Made by a program: the position numbers and the translations under genes | Notes under the pieces: model-generated | Database searches by the model: none | What the model was told of the DNA's origin: nothing | Seen by the model: the letters and a program-made list of their open reading frames with translations, nothing else | In this document: positions 13,366-25,215 of the stretch, in pieces | Position numbering within the stretch: position 1 is the first letter of the stretch | How the letters are laid out: each line of letters starts with the position of its first letter | Assembly (NCBI RefSeq): GCF_045679555.1 | Contig: NC_092092.1 | Coordinates: 22,806,969 to 22,870,968, forward strand | Direction of reading: 5' to 3' | DNA: 64,000 nt | Source: Salvelinus alpinus | Lineage: Eukaryota; Chordata; Actinopteri; Salmoniformes; Salmonidae

Positions 13366-13690
13366 ATCGTTAATGTCAGGCAATCTGAAGTTCACACATT
13401 AACAGAGCGTACATCTCGCCACTGTTTTAGTAAACAGCTGAGGGTTGGGGCTGGAGAAATGTAACCACTCTCAAATTCATAGGCAGAGGTATGATTCATA
13501 GGCAGAGCCATTTATGATACTGTATCAAAATTATAGTTTTAACCATGTTTGAGGCTGTACAGTGTTGGTTTAAAATTACATTGTTTGCAAACAAGCTTGT
13601 TTTAACAAGTTTTGGGTTCTGACAGTTGAACTAAGCTCATGAGGCATTTATAAGTTATATTCTTCAAGAATAAATAGGTGTATATCATAA
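13366..13690 (+). repeat. Dispersed non-coding repeat, second copy near 37 kb
   Basis: The block CACTGTTTTAGTAAACAGCTGAGG...GAAATGTAACCACTCTCAAATTCAT (13415-13485) recurs in the same orientation at about 37085-37150. The class is unknown and no reading frame is present. Confidence 0.6.
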
Positions 13691-14406
13691 ATTAAAAAGT
13701 AAAAAAATTGTAGCAATCTCAGATTGCCATTTGTGCAATGCATAATCCATAATGTGCTGTCACTTTAATCTACATGAAGCAGCAAGTAAGACAATATGAC
13801 ATTTTTTGGGGGAAAACCATTATTATTTTAATTTCTTTCTTTGAACACATTATCCTATTTCCTCAAGGTGAAAAATAATCCCTGGGGACATTTGCTGTGC
13901 TGCATTGTACATTTGTGAAAGTATTGCAAAGTACAGGGATGTTGGTGTGTACAGTGGAGTGCATTTGGATATTCCAAGTGAAGCTTTAGGGAAATAAAAG
14001 TTTGATTTCAATAAAATCCATTTAGTGCTATAATGGATCAACAATTAGGTTTTCAGTTTTGTGGAGCTGTTTATATGGTAATGAGTGGGCCTTAGGTGCC
14101 AGCGTCGTCAAGGTGACAGCTTCATCAGACTGAAATTAATGTGAGATGTTCATGAAGGAATAGCCACAGCAAAATGCATTAATTTTCTTACTTAGAAATC
14201 AGAGGTATCTTATATTTCTTTAGAGAGTTGAAAGATAATTAAAATGCTGCTTGCTAATTGCATTGTTAAAGGCAATGAAGGTGACTTATGTTTTCGTTTA
14301 CTAAGCTTACTTAATATTCTTTGTTTATAGACTTCAAACATATTCATACTTTATTCCTCTTTAATTGAGAGTACTTACCAGTTATGTGATCTATTTGGAG
14401 CATCAA

Positions 14407-14745
14407 TTATATTGTACAATATTTGCACATTATTCTTTTTAGAATTCTTCAAGCTCTGTCAAGTGGGTTGATGATCATTTCTAGACAACCATTTTCAAGT
14501 CTTGCCATAGATTTTGATGTCAAAACTGGAGCTTTGCCAATCAGGAACATTCAATGTTGTCTTGGTAAGCAACACCAGTATATATTTGGCCTTGTGTTTT
14601 ATGTTATTATCCTGCTGAAAGGTGAATTGGTCTCCAAGTGTCTGTTGGAAAGCAGACTGAAACAGGTTTTCCTCTAGGATTTTGCCTGTGCTTAGCTCGA
14701 TTCAGTTTTTTTTCATGATCAAATATTACATTATTATGTAATGTA
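14407..14745 (-). mobile_element. Internal fragment of a Tc1-like transposon
   Basis: The segment with CAAGCTCTGTCAAGTGGGTT and CAATGTTGTCTTGGTAAGCA matches the antisense of a Tc1 transposase. Its 5' portion is shared with the deleted element at 16016-16790. Neither terminal repeat is present. Confidence 0.7.
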
Positions 14746-14749
14746 TTGT

Positions 14750-15895
14750 GGATGCAACAAAGTGAGTAAATGTTTAACAGCTTGACATGAACTATCACAT
14801 CTTTAGTCTAAGTTTCACACACTACAGAGCCTGTCTTGAATAGGATTCATACCCTTGTAACTGAATGGAATGTTTGATCCAGGGCAAATTGAATAGTTAC
14901 CAATAGGCTATACCTTTGATTTGATTTCCACCTCTAAATATGCTGTAGTCAATTCACACAGCAAGGGAGCAGGCTTAGCTGATTTATAGAGGGTAGCGAT
15001 TAAAATGAAGGCCTAGAATCTTGTTCAGTGTCCAAGGATAACAAGGTTTGCTTGCAGTTTCATGCTTTCAAACATAATGATAGGCTCAGAATCCCCCAGA
15101 TGAAATCATCCCTCTCTCTTATCCACTTGACATTTCATACGGAATACAGATATCGCCGAAAAACAGGGGCAAAATATTATGTTTAATGGCTCCTCAGGAA
15201 ATGCCAATGCTAAGATAAATTGACTCAATAAAAATATAAAGTATCGGGGTGTGAGCAAAATGCTGATGAGATGTCTGTCACACACTATGGTACTGAATCT
15301 ATTTTGACATCCACAGCCTATGGACAAAGATACGGCATGAAAGGTATTAATGACATGAAAGATGAACTGCAATATGACATCTTGAACCAAAGCAGGGCAG
15401 CTTCCTACTTACAGAAATTGGCATAAAGTAGTTCAATCTGCCTAATCTGACACTATTGGCCCTTCCCAAATGTGAACAGAGATGTTAAAAAAATCTATTT
15501 GTTTTAAGGTTACAACAAAACCAAAGCAATCAAATGCATTGCCTTTATAATATACTGTCCCTCTATGGCAACTCAATTAACTCACTTTTAAATGTCCTTG
15601 TGTAAACAAAAGATTTGTCCTTAGGCATTGATCCTCATCATTTGCTTGTGGATATCAGGTCTGGGCAGTCATTCTCTTCCTCATTCAAGCAAATAAATTA
15701 AAACCATACAGATGCATTCCAAAGCCATTGTTCTTAGCAATCAGGGGAAATGCAGAATAAGCTTCAAATTAGAAAAGAAAATCCCCCAACAAAAACAAAA
15801 CCTCACTTCTCACCTCAAGGCACCCATGCTTTCACAAAAACTAGAAAACAATCTGGCATTTGGAATCCCTTTCGGAAGAGAGAGAGAAAGGGCAT
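14750..15895. other. No gene recognised
   Basis: Non-coding sequence with no domain seen in translated open frames (for example 15106-15390 minus). Confidence 0.5.
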
Positions 15896-15899
15896 AAAG

Positions 15900-16012
15900 C
15901 CATGTACTATTGAAAAGCCATGCACTATTAGAAAAAAGGGTTATTTGGGGTATATAGAACCTTATGATTCTTTGGATGAGATTAAAGAACCCTTTACTGA
16001 AAAATTTTATAT
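15900..16012 (+). repeat. Fragment of the AGAACCCTTT MITE family
   Basis: AAAAAAGGGTTATTTGGGGT, TATAGAACC and AAAGAACCCTTTACT resemble the ends of the palindromic MITE at 60119-60313. It is degenerate and lacks clear duplications. Confidence 0.45.
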
Positions 16013-16015
16013 ATA

Positions 16016-16790
16016 CAGTACCTTCAGAAAGTATTCATACCCCTTGACTTATTCCACATTTTGTTGTGTTACAGCCTGAATTTATAAAAAAAATTAAATA
16101 CAGATATATCTCATTTACATAAGTATTCACACCCTTGTGTCAATACTTTGTAGAAGCACATTTGGCTGTGATTACAGCTGTGAGTCTTTTGGGGTAAGCC
16201 TCTAAGAGCTTTGCACACCTGGATTGTACAATACTTGCCCATTATTCTTGAGAAAAAAAATCTTCAAGCTCTGTCAAGTTGATTAATGATCATTGCTAGA
16301 CAGCCATTTTCAAGTCTTGCCAGTGACTGGTGTATTGATACACTATCCAAAGCCTAATTAATAACTTCACCATGCTCAAAAGGGATATTCAGCATCTACC
16401 AATCGGTGCCCTTCTTTGCGAGGCATTGAAAAACCTCCCTGGACTTTGTGTTTGAATCTGGACTTGAAATTCACTATTTGATTAAGATACCTTACAGATA
16501 ATTGTATGTGATGTATAGAGATGGGGTAGTCATTCAAAAATCCTGTTACTGAACACAGAATGAGTCAATGCAAGTTATTATGCGATTTGTTAAGCACATT
16601 TGTGCTCCTGAACTTTAGGCTTGCCATAACAAAGGAGTTGAATACAGACAAACAAAATTCCACTTTGACATTATGGGGTATTGTATGTAGATCAGTGTGA
16701 CACAAAATCTAAATGTAATACATATTAAATTCATGCTGTAACACAACAACATGTGGATAAAGTAAAGGTGTATGCTGTATACCCAGTGAA
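16016..16790 (-). mobile_element. Internally deleted Tc1-like transposon
   Basis: The left end CAGTACCTTCAGAAAGTATT follows TA at 16014-16015. The degraded right side includes GACATTATGGGGTATTGTAT and AACACAACAACATGTGGATA near 16668-16760. The transposase is almost wholly removed, with a junction after CAAGTCTTGCCAG near 16321, leaving a non-autonomous relic. Confidence 0.75.
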
Positions 16791-17164
16791 GGCAAACAAC
16801 CTTGAGGATGATGTCCCTACCCCCGAGTGTAAAGGGGATTTTAGACAACAGATAACAAAAGCTAAGCCGTTCACATCAAATTCTGAAATGACAGCTGAAT
16901 AGCTCTGTTTTCATTTGTTTTAGCTGTTTTGCATTTACATTTATATTCATATTAACGATTCTGCTGTATTATTTCGCTTGGTCAGAAAAATGGCTAGCTG
17001 ATGTCTGATACCATTAGCTCTGGCAGAGGGGGAGATGGAATTCATAGTTTGCAACATTGTTGCCGAGGTCTGAGTGGCAAAAGCAAGGTTCATAGAAACA
17101 TGTGATGTTGCAAACTAAATGCCAGCTAGAAGCAAGAGGAAATCATTTGTTTAATAAAAGCATA

Positions 17165-17290
17165 GACTCTTAGGGTGTGTTCAAAGAACCCTATGAAATG
17201 GTTCTGTATAGAACTTTTAGGGGTTCCATATATGAAGCAAGCGATATAACCTTTTTGGTTCTTTAAGGAACCTTTTTTTCTAAGTTTGTG
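17165..17290 (+). repeat. Degenerate copy of the AGAACC MITE family
   Basis: Repeated AGAACC/GGTTCT words (AAAGAACCCTATGAAATGGT, GGTTCTTTAAGGAACC) resemble 60119-60313. The arms are incomplete. Confidence 0.45.
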
Positions 17291-17575
17291 AGAAACCTGT
17301 TGAAATTAGCTGTCAGTGGACTGACATGGTGTATGCTCCCAGGAGGCCAGACCCACTCTGGTTTGGCCATAATCATAGCCACTTGCTAAATAATTTTATC
17401 AGGAAAAGACTTGTTTTGGGAATTTTCTAAATACTTTCAATATTGTGTATTTCCATTTCGGCTCTATGCTTAGAAATGCCCGTCTGGAGTAAAAGATCCC
17501 AATTTCAAATGCTCCAAAACAGTGTATAAAATTCTAAAAACAGGAAATTATGGATAACTGGAAATGTATCTTTAA

Positions 17576-17859
17576 TGTGACTAGGGGGGGCATTCTAGCT
17601 TCTTTATTTCTATGTTTTGTATTTCTATGTTTTGGCCGGGTATGGTTCTCAATCAGGGACAGCTGTCTATCGTTGTCTCTGATTGGGAATCATAGTTAGG
17701 CAGCCTTTTTCCCTTTGGTGTTTGTGGGTAGTTGACTTTGTTAGTGGCACTATAGCCCTAGTAAGCTTCACGGTCGTTTCTTTGTTTCTTGTTTTGTTGG
17801 CGACATTCTAAATAAAATAAAATGGTCCGGTCATTTCCACCTAGACGACGGCCGTGACA
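17576..17859 (+). mobile_element. Solo LTR (TGTSACG family), 284 bp, internally shortened
   Basis: It begins TGTGAC and ends GGCCGTGACA with perfect 5 bp duplications TTTAA (17571-17575, 17860-17864). It contains the GGTTCTCAATCAGGGACAGC hairpin segment shared with the LTRs at 17987, 19075 and 58321, and an AATAAAATAAAA signal near the 3' end. Its 5' portion is shorter than in the other copies. Confidence 0.8.
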
Positions 17860-17986
17860 TTTAATGAAAATGTATCTCAAAACAGTGATTTCTAAAAGAT
17901 GTCCGGAAAGTTGGTCAACTCCGTCGGATTTGTCTAAAATCCTAAATTAATCAGGAATGAGTAGGGTCAGTTATACCATAAGGACC

Positions 17987-18344
17987 TGTAACGGGTGTCG
18001 TCGGAAGGAAGAGACCAAGGCGCAGCGTTCTTAGAGTTCCACATAATTTAATCACGAAGTGAAACTAAAACAGGACAAAACAATAAAGAATACAACGACC
18101 GAACAGCTTCGATGTGCAAACTCCCTGAACAAGATCCCACACAGACAGAGGGAAAAGGGCAGCCTAAGTATGATCCCCAATCAGAGACAACGATAGACAG
18201 CTGCCTCTGATTGGGAACCACACTCGGCCAGAAACAAAGAAATACAAAACATAGAATTACAGAACATAGAATGCCCACCCAAATCACAACCTGACCAAAA
18301 CAAAATAGAGACATAAAAAGGATCTCTAAGGTCAGGGCGTGACA
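17987..18344 (-). mobile_element. Solo LTR (TGTCACG family), 358 bp
   Basis: On the plus strand it runs from TGTAACGGG to GGGCGTGACA, flanked by perfect GGACC duplications at 17982-17986 and 18345-18349. The paralogous site in the second repeat copy (56061-56070, TAAGGACCCC) is empty, confirming the boundaries. No primer-binding site or internal region adjoins it. Confidence 0.9.
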
Positions 18345-19074
18345 GGACCCCCTATTCATGTCTTCATTGCATGTAGTGCAACAAAACCACTCATGGTCTG
18401 TAAAGTTCTATACTTTTGATAGATTTAAACAAACAATATTGGAAGCACCATGGTATGGTCACAGTCACAACCATTAACTGCCAAATCCATCTGCCTGATA
18501 GATTACAATAGAATATACATTTTGGTTCAAATATGTTACATTTAATTAGGGTTTAGAGTTATAAAGCAATTTAGGACAATCTAGATTGCTACTGTGTATA
18601 ACACTTGAATGAAGAAGAAAAATGCAATTTTTGTAAACTTTGTAAAACATCAACTCCGTCATATTTGTGTCTAACATCAACTCCGTCAGAGTGCTGAAAG
18701 ATCTGATAGAATTTATGTTTTTATTAGGGATTTTCAAATGAATAATTTTCTATATTTTGCAAATGTTTGTATTGAACTTTTATTTTTAGAGGCAAAAATA
18801 TGTCTGTTTTGAATATCTGTTAACAACTCCGTCAATGGCTTGTCAACTTCGTCACTGATAGCTAATACTCTTAAAGTCACGTTTTTTTGGTCAAAATTCG
18901 GAACAAATATTTTATTAACTTATCTGCAACATATGCTTAAACAATTGAAGCATTTGCTGTCCTAAACCTAGGGGATAATGTTTATTTTAGAAATTTTGTT
19001 TTATATTCTAAATCTAGTACAACATGCCAAAATGTTAACAAAATTAGCTCTGGAGCACTTAATAGGGCTATAAA

Positions 19075-19570
19075 TGTAACGGCGTTCTAGATCTTCCTCC
19101 TCCTCAGACGAGGAGAGGAGAGAAGGATCGGAGGACCAATACGCAGCGAGGTATGATGACATAATGTAATTTATTGAAAGACGAACACGAAAACACTTGG
19201 AAAATTACAAAATAAGAAAACGACGTAGACGAAACCTGAACATGGAACTTACATAACTACACGCAGAACTCACGGACAGGAACAGACTACATCAAACGAA
19301 TGAACAGCCAAAACAGTCCCGTGTGGTGCACATACACAGACACGAAAGACACAGGAGACAATCACCCACAAACAAACAGTGTGAACAGCCAACCTATATA
19401 TGGTTCTCAATCAGAGGAAAACGTCAAACACCTGTCTCTGATTGAGAACCATATAAGGCTGATTACAAGACCTAAACATAGAAACACAAAACATAGAAAT
19501 GCCCACCCACACTCACGCCCTGACCGACTAACACATACAAAACAACAGAAAATAGGTCAGGAACGTGACA
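19075..19570 (-). mobile_element. Solo LTR (TGTCACG family), 496 bp
   Basis: It runs from TGTAACGGCG to GAACGTGACA with perfect ATAAA duplications at 19070-19074 and 19571-19575. The second repeat copy shows the uninterrupted site near 58210 (GCTATAAAACAAAAC). The open frame 19300-19596 inside it is incidental. Confidence 0.9.
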
Positions 19571-20123
19571 ATAAAACTAAACAAAAAGATGTTTAGAAAT
19601 TTGTATGACATATTTAAATAATCTAATGTTAGAATTAAACAAGCAAGGCCTTCAAACACTTGTTGAACAATAATTGTACAAATAAAATGCCTTTTATGGT
19701 GTCTGAAGTTCACATAAATCCAGTTAGTTGTATTTTATGAAGAAAAATACATTTAGGTTGTTTCTTTAAATGCTGTGATAGCTGATACTTTGGTCTTTGT
19801 GGGGGAATTTAAAAAAAATTGCATGAGATTAGCTATAAAACTACACATTTTTCTCTCTGCCCCATGGAAAAAAGGGCCGGCCCTTGCTCGGACCTTGCTG
19901 GATCACTGGATCAGCATTATCACAATATGTAATTACCAACTGGATTTAATAGGTAATTGAAATGACCAATAGCAAAAGTGCAGCAAACACTCATTAAGAG
20001 AGCTCTACATAATTACATTACACAAAACAAGCAAGGATTAAAAACCATAACATCCCTCAGTAGAGAAAATTGCTCCCCTCAGTGTCTAATTTACATTTAC
20101 TGCTACTTAACACTGGCTGTATA

Positions 20124-20310
20124 TGACACAGGTAATGTTATGGAAACTCCAATCCCAGCAGATGTATTACATAATACATACAGTACACTCTTAATACACT
20201 CACACTAACAGTGTTAGTGTTCATGTGAGTGTATTAAGAGTGGACTGTATGTGCTAGTATTATGTAATACATCTGCTGGGATTGGAGTTTACATAACATT
20301 ACCTGTCTCA
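20124..20310. repeat. 187 bp near-perfect foldback palindrome
   Basis: The left half (ACAGGTAATGTTATGGAAAC...ATTACATAATAC...ACTCTTAATACACTCAC) returns inverted in the right half to 20310. There are only scattered mismatches and two 6 nt bulges on the right arm. The centre is near 20210 (ACACTAACA/GTGTTAGTGT). Loop length is close to zero, so the single strand would form a hairpin with roughly 85-90 paired bases. No target duplication was identified. Confidence 0.9.
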
Positions 20311-20319
20311 CATTCACCA

Positions 20320-21558
20320 ATTAACCTTCTCTAACCCAGAAACTGTTCATGATGAAACAATTAACACGACAAACTGAGTTCTTCTTTATTTCCATCATAC
20401 ATTCTTCATTTAAATAATTAATAACCAAAGTGTGTTTAAAATTGGACATTGGTCAAATTGGGTACTGCAGTCCAATGTTAGACACGTGTGTGCCTTTATT
20501 GCATCCCATAATACTTCTGGAATCAAGAATGCTGCTGCCTTTTAAATGGAATTTTTTTGGAACATTTTGTTCAAGTTAAATATTGCCCACCACCGTATCC
20601 TGTCTTCCCAACAGATTAGACGGGATCGATTCAGCTCTATTAAAGTGTGTTCCTTGCACAAGAAGCTATAGAAACACTGCATCAGCTACCAGAGGAAATC
20701 ACTGTTGGGCTATTAGGCTCCACTGGTCTAATCAATCACACCTATAGAGTCTCAGTTCCATTTATACCATTAATTAACCTTGGCTTCAATCAAAAACAGT
20801 GGTACATTGCCCATTAAATAAATGTTAATTAATCTTCAAAGAACACACACAAATACAAAAAAACATAAGAATAATGCAAAAGGCAAGTGCATACAAGTGA
20901 GAATAACAGCGATGACTGGAAAAAGCTAAGCCTTACTTGAACATGGAATTAATGGAATGTTTGAGTAGGTCTATGAGTCAGTAATAATAGCTTCCTGGAA
21001 AGCGGGCTTCTGGAAAGTCACTTGTGGATATGTCCAATAGACACTAATTGAGCTGATAGTATAGTCTATTACGGCAGATGAGATTGTCCTTCTCCTGGGA
21101 ATTTAGGAAATGGGTGTTTATCAAGGCACAATTACAGGCCTGACAGCTCTAATGGGGGAGAGAACTCTTCAGTAACTTGTTTTTACTTAGTCACAGCGAA
21201 CATTGGATATTATTCAGTTTGGTTTCTTTTTAAATTCCTAAAATCCTTCACATGAAATGAGTGGACCATGATTAATTTACATACTTCTAGAAATAGGGAT
21301 GAACTAACTATATATTCTCTAGTCTAAATACATATAGGTATACTACAAGAAGATGTATAAATGCAAATGCTTCTACAAATGCTCTGTTGTCGGTCCTCTG
21401 TAATCACTCATAGGTAGATACTGTACATCTCTGTTGCTGAGATTAGTCCTCTAGCATTTCTCAGAAGTAGGTAACACTATTATCTTAGCTTCTATCAAAT
21501 TATTGTATAAATTCCTCATCAATCATGTTGGCAAACACAGAACTGCATCTGAAGGACT
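20320..21558. other. No gene recognised
   Basis: Apparently single-copy, AT-rich non-coding sequence. No domain or element end was identified. Confidence 0.5.
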
Positions 21559-21616
21559 ATGACAGCCAGTGGAGGAAAAAGTGCTAAAGGTAAAGGTAAA
21601 GGTTAAGGTAAAGATA

Positions 21617-23444
21617 GCTTAAAACTTCTTCTTAATAGGGGGCGCCATTTCCACTTTGGGAAAAAATAGTGCCCAAATTAAATGGCCTCGTACTCTGTTC
21701 TAGATCATATGATATACATATTATTATTACTATTGGATAGAAAACACTCTGAAATTTCTAAAACTGTTTGAATTATATCTGTGAGTAAAACAGAACTCAT
21801 TTGGCAGGCAAACTTCCAAACAGGAAGTGAAAATTCTGAAATGGGTCTCTGTGAAGGGCTGCTCCTATTCAATTGCCTTGTATTTATGGATATGAATGCA
21901 CTTCATACGTCTTCCACTAGATGTCAACAGGCAGTAGAACGTTGAATGAGGTGTCTAGCCTGATGTGGGACCAAATGAGAGCTTTTGGAGTGACAGGTCA
22001 GCCATATTGGCAGTATTTTGCTGCGCACCTGGGAGCACCATATCATTTTCTGCAATGCGTTAGGTAGACACGAAGAAATGCTCCGTCTGGGACGTTATTG
22101 GATACATATGAGAAAAACATCCTAAAGATGGATTTTGAACTGAGTTTGACCAGTTTATTCGACTTTTATTATGACTTTTGGAATTTTTCGTTCCATACGC
22201 CAAACTTTCATGGACACGTGAGCACCATTATGCTAGCCAAAGTTGCTAATTCGACAGAAGAAATGGACATTCTAAAACAACGACAAAACAACGATTTATT
22301 GTGGAACTAGGCCTCCTGGCACTGCATTCTGATGAAAGTTCATCAAAGGTAAGAGAATATTTATGATGTTATTTCGTATTTTTGTTGAATATGTTGACTC
22401 CAACATGGCGGAGAATGGCTGAGCGCTGTCTCAGATTATTGTATGCTGTGCTTTTTACTAAAGTTATTTTTTTAAATCTAACGCAGCGGTTGCATTAAGA
22501 ACCAGTGTATCTTTAATTATATGTCCAACATGTATTTTTCAGCATAGTTTATGATGAGTTTTTCTGTTAGATTACGTGACTCTCCAAAATTTCTCCGGAC
22601 AATTTGGAGCATTTTTGCGCCATGTTCACAATGTAAAACCAGGATTTGTAGCTATAAATATGCACATTTTCGAACAAAACATAAATGTATTGTATAACAT
22701 GATGTTATAAGACTGTCATCTGATGAAGTTGTTCAAAGGTTAGTGATTAATTTTATCTCTATTTGTGGGTTTTGTGAAAGCTATCTTTGCGGTGAAAAAA
22801 TGGCGTTGTGTTTTGGGCTATTGTGGTGAGCTAACATAAATATATGTTGTGTTTTCGCTGTAAAACATTTTAAAAATCAGACATTTTGGCTGGATTCACA
22901 AGATGTTTATCTTTCATTTGCTGTACAACATGTATTTTTCATAAATGTTTTATGATGAGTATTTATGTATTTCACGTTGCTCTCTGTAATTATTCTGTCT
23001 GTTTTGGTGCCATTTATGATCATGGCACCAATGTAAAACCAGGATTTGTAGCTATAAATATGCACATTTTCGAACAAAACATAAATGTATTGTATAACAT
23101 GATGTTATAAGACTGTCATCTGATGAAGTTGTTCAAAGGTTAGTGATTATTTTTATCTCTATTTGTGGGTTTTGTGAAAGCTATCTTTGGTGTTGTGTGT
23201 TGCGCTATTGTGGTGAGCTAACATAAATATATGTTGTGTTTTCGCTGTAAAACATTTTAAAAATCGGACATGTTGGCTGGATTCACAAGATGTTTATCTT
23301 TCATTTATTATACTATATACTGTATACTGGACTTGTGATTTCATGAAATTATATTATATGATATTCCCTGTGGCGCTAGGCTAGGCTATGCTAGTCAGCG
23401 TTTCTGATGAGGAGGATCCCGGATCCGGGAGGATGATTCGGTAA
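21617..23444 (+). repeat. Unclassified 1.8 kb repeat inserted in the MITE, with a 400 bp internal duplication
   Basis: It starts near TTAAAACTTCTTCTTAATAG and GGGGGCGCCATTTCCACTTT and ends near GATCCCGGATCCGGGAGGAT. The MITE resumes directly on each side. The junction words TTAA (left) and GTAA (right) could be a decayed 4 bp duplication. Open frames inside (22098-22310, 22886-23110) show no domain. Confidence 0.7.
22521..23320 (+). repeat. Two tandem 400 bp units
   Basis: AACATGTATTTTTCA, ATGTAAAACCAGGATTTGTA and GACTGTCATCTGATGAAGTT each recur almost exactly 400 bases later (for example 22631 and 23031). The first part of the units has diverged, the rest is nearly identical, suggesting recent duplication or conversion. 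Confidence 0.88.
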
Positions 23445-23702
23445 TAGAAAATGACTCAAGTAAAAGTGAGTCACCCAGTAAAATACTACTTGAGTAAAAG
23501 TCTAAAAGGATTTGGTTTTGGTTGATACTTAAGTATCAAAAGTAAATGGAATTGCTAAAATGTACTTAAGTATCAAAAGTCAAAGTAAAAGTATAAACCA
23601 TTTCAAATTCCTTACCAGACGGCACAATTTTTTATTTGACGGATATCCAGGGGCACACTACAACACTCATACATAATTTACAAACAAAGCATTTGTGTTT
23701 AC

Positions 23703-24104
23703 GCTGACAGACACAGCAAACCTTCTTGCCACAGCTCGCATTGATGTGCCATCCTGGATGAGCTGCACTACCTGAGCCACTTGTGTGGGTTGTAGACTCC
23801 GTCTCATGCTACCACTAGAGTGAGAGCACCGCCAGCTTTCAAAAGTGACCAAAACATCAGCCAGGAAGCATAGGAACTGAGAAGTGGTCTTTGGTCACCA
23901 CTTGCAGAATCACTCCTTTATTGGGGGTGTCTTGCTAATTGCCTATAATTTCCACCTTTTGTCTATTCCATTTGCACAACAGCATGTGCAATTTATTGTC
24001 AATCAGTGTTGCTTCCTAAGTGGACAGTTTGATTTCACAGAAGTGTGATTGACTTGGAGTTACATTGTGTTGTTTAAGTGTTCCCTTTATTTTTTTGAGC
24101 AGTG
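23703..24104 (-). mobile_element. Truncated Tc1/mariner-like element, N-terminal and right end
   Basis: The right terminal repeat (inverse of CACTGCTCAAAAAAATAAAG) ends at 24104, followed by TA. The minus-strand frame gives [35 protein letters not shown] (to about 23702), a helix-turn-helix of the Tc1/mariner type. The catalytic region and other end are gone. Confidence 0.75.
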
Positions 24105-24106
24105 TA

Positions 24107-25207
<1,101 letters not shown>

Positions 25208-25215
25208 GACTACTG

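Larger units (their letters stand above)
17385..19910 (+). repeat. CTCCGTC repeat, copy 1 (unclassified), interrupted by three solo LTRs
   Basis: It is colinear with 55905-58925 from GGGAATTTTCTAAATACTTTCA to GATAGCTGATAC plus TTGCTCGGAC. The copies share a recurrent CAACTCCGTCA word (17914, 18651, 18675, 18823, variant at 18842). No conserved reading frame was seen. Host sequence resumes precisely across each LTR insertion. The family is not one I recognise. Confidence 0.8.

Noticed and set aside
19300-19596. A 98-codon open frame
   Set aside because: It lies inside a solo LTR and runs out past its end; composition is low-complexity and lacks a domain.
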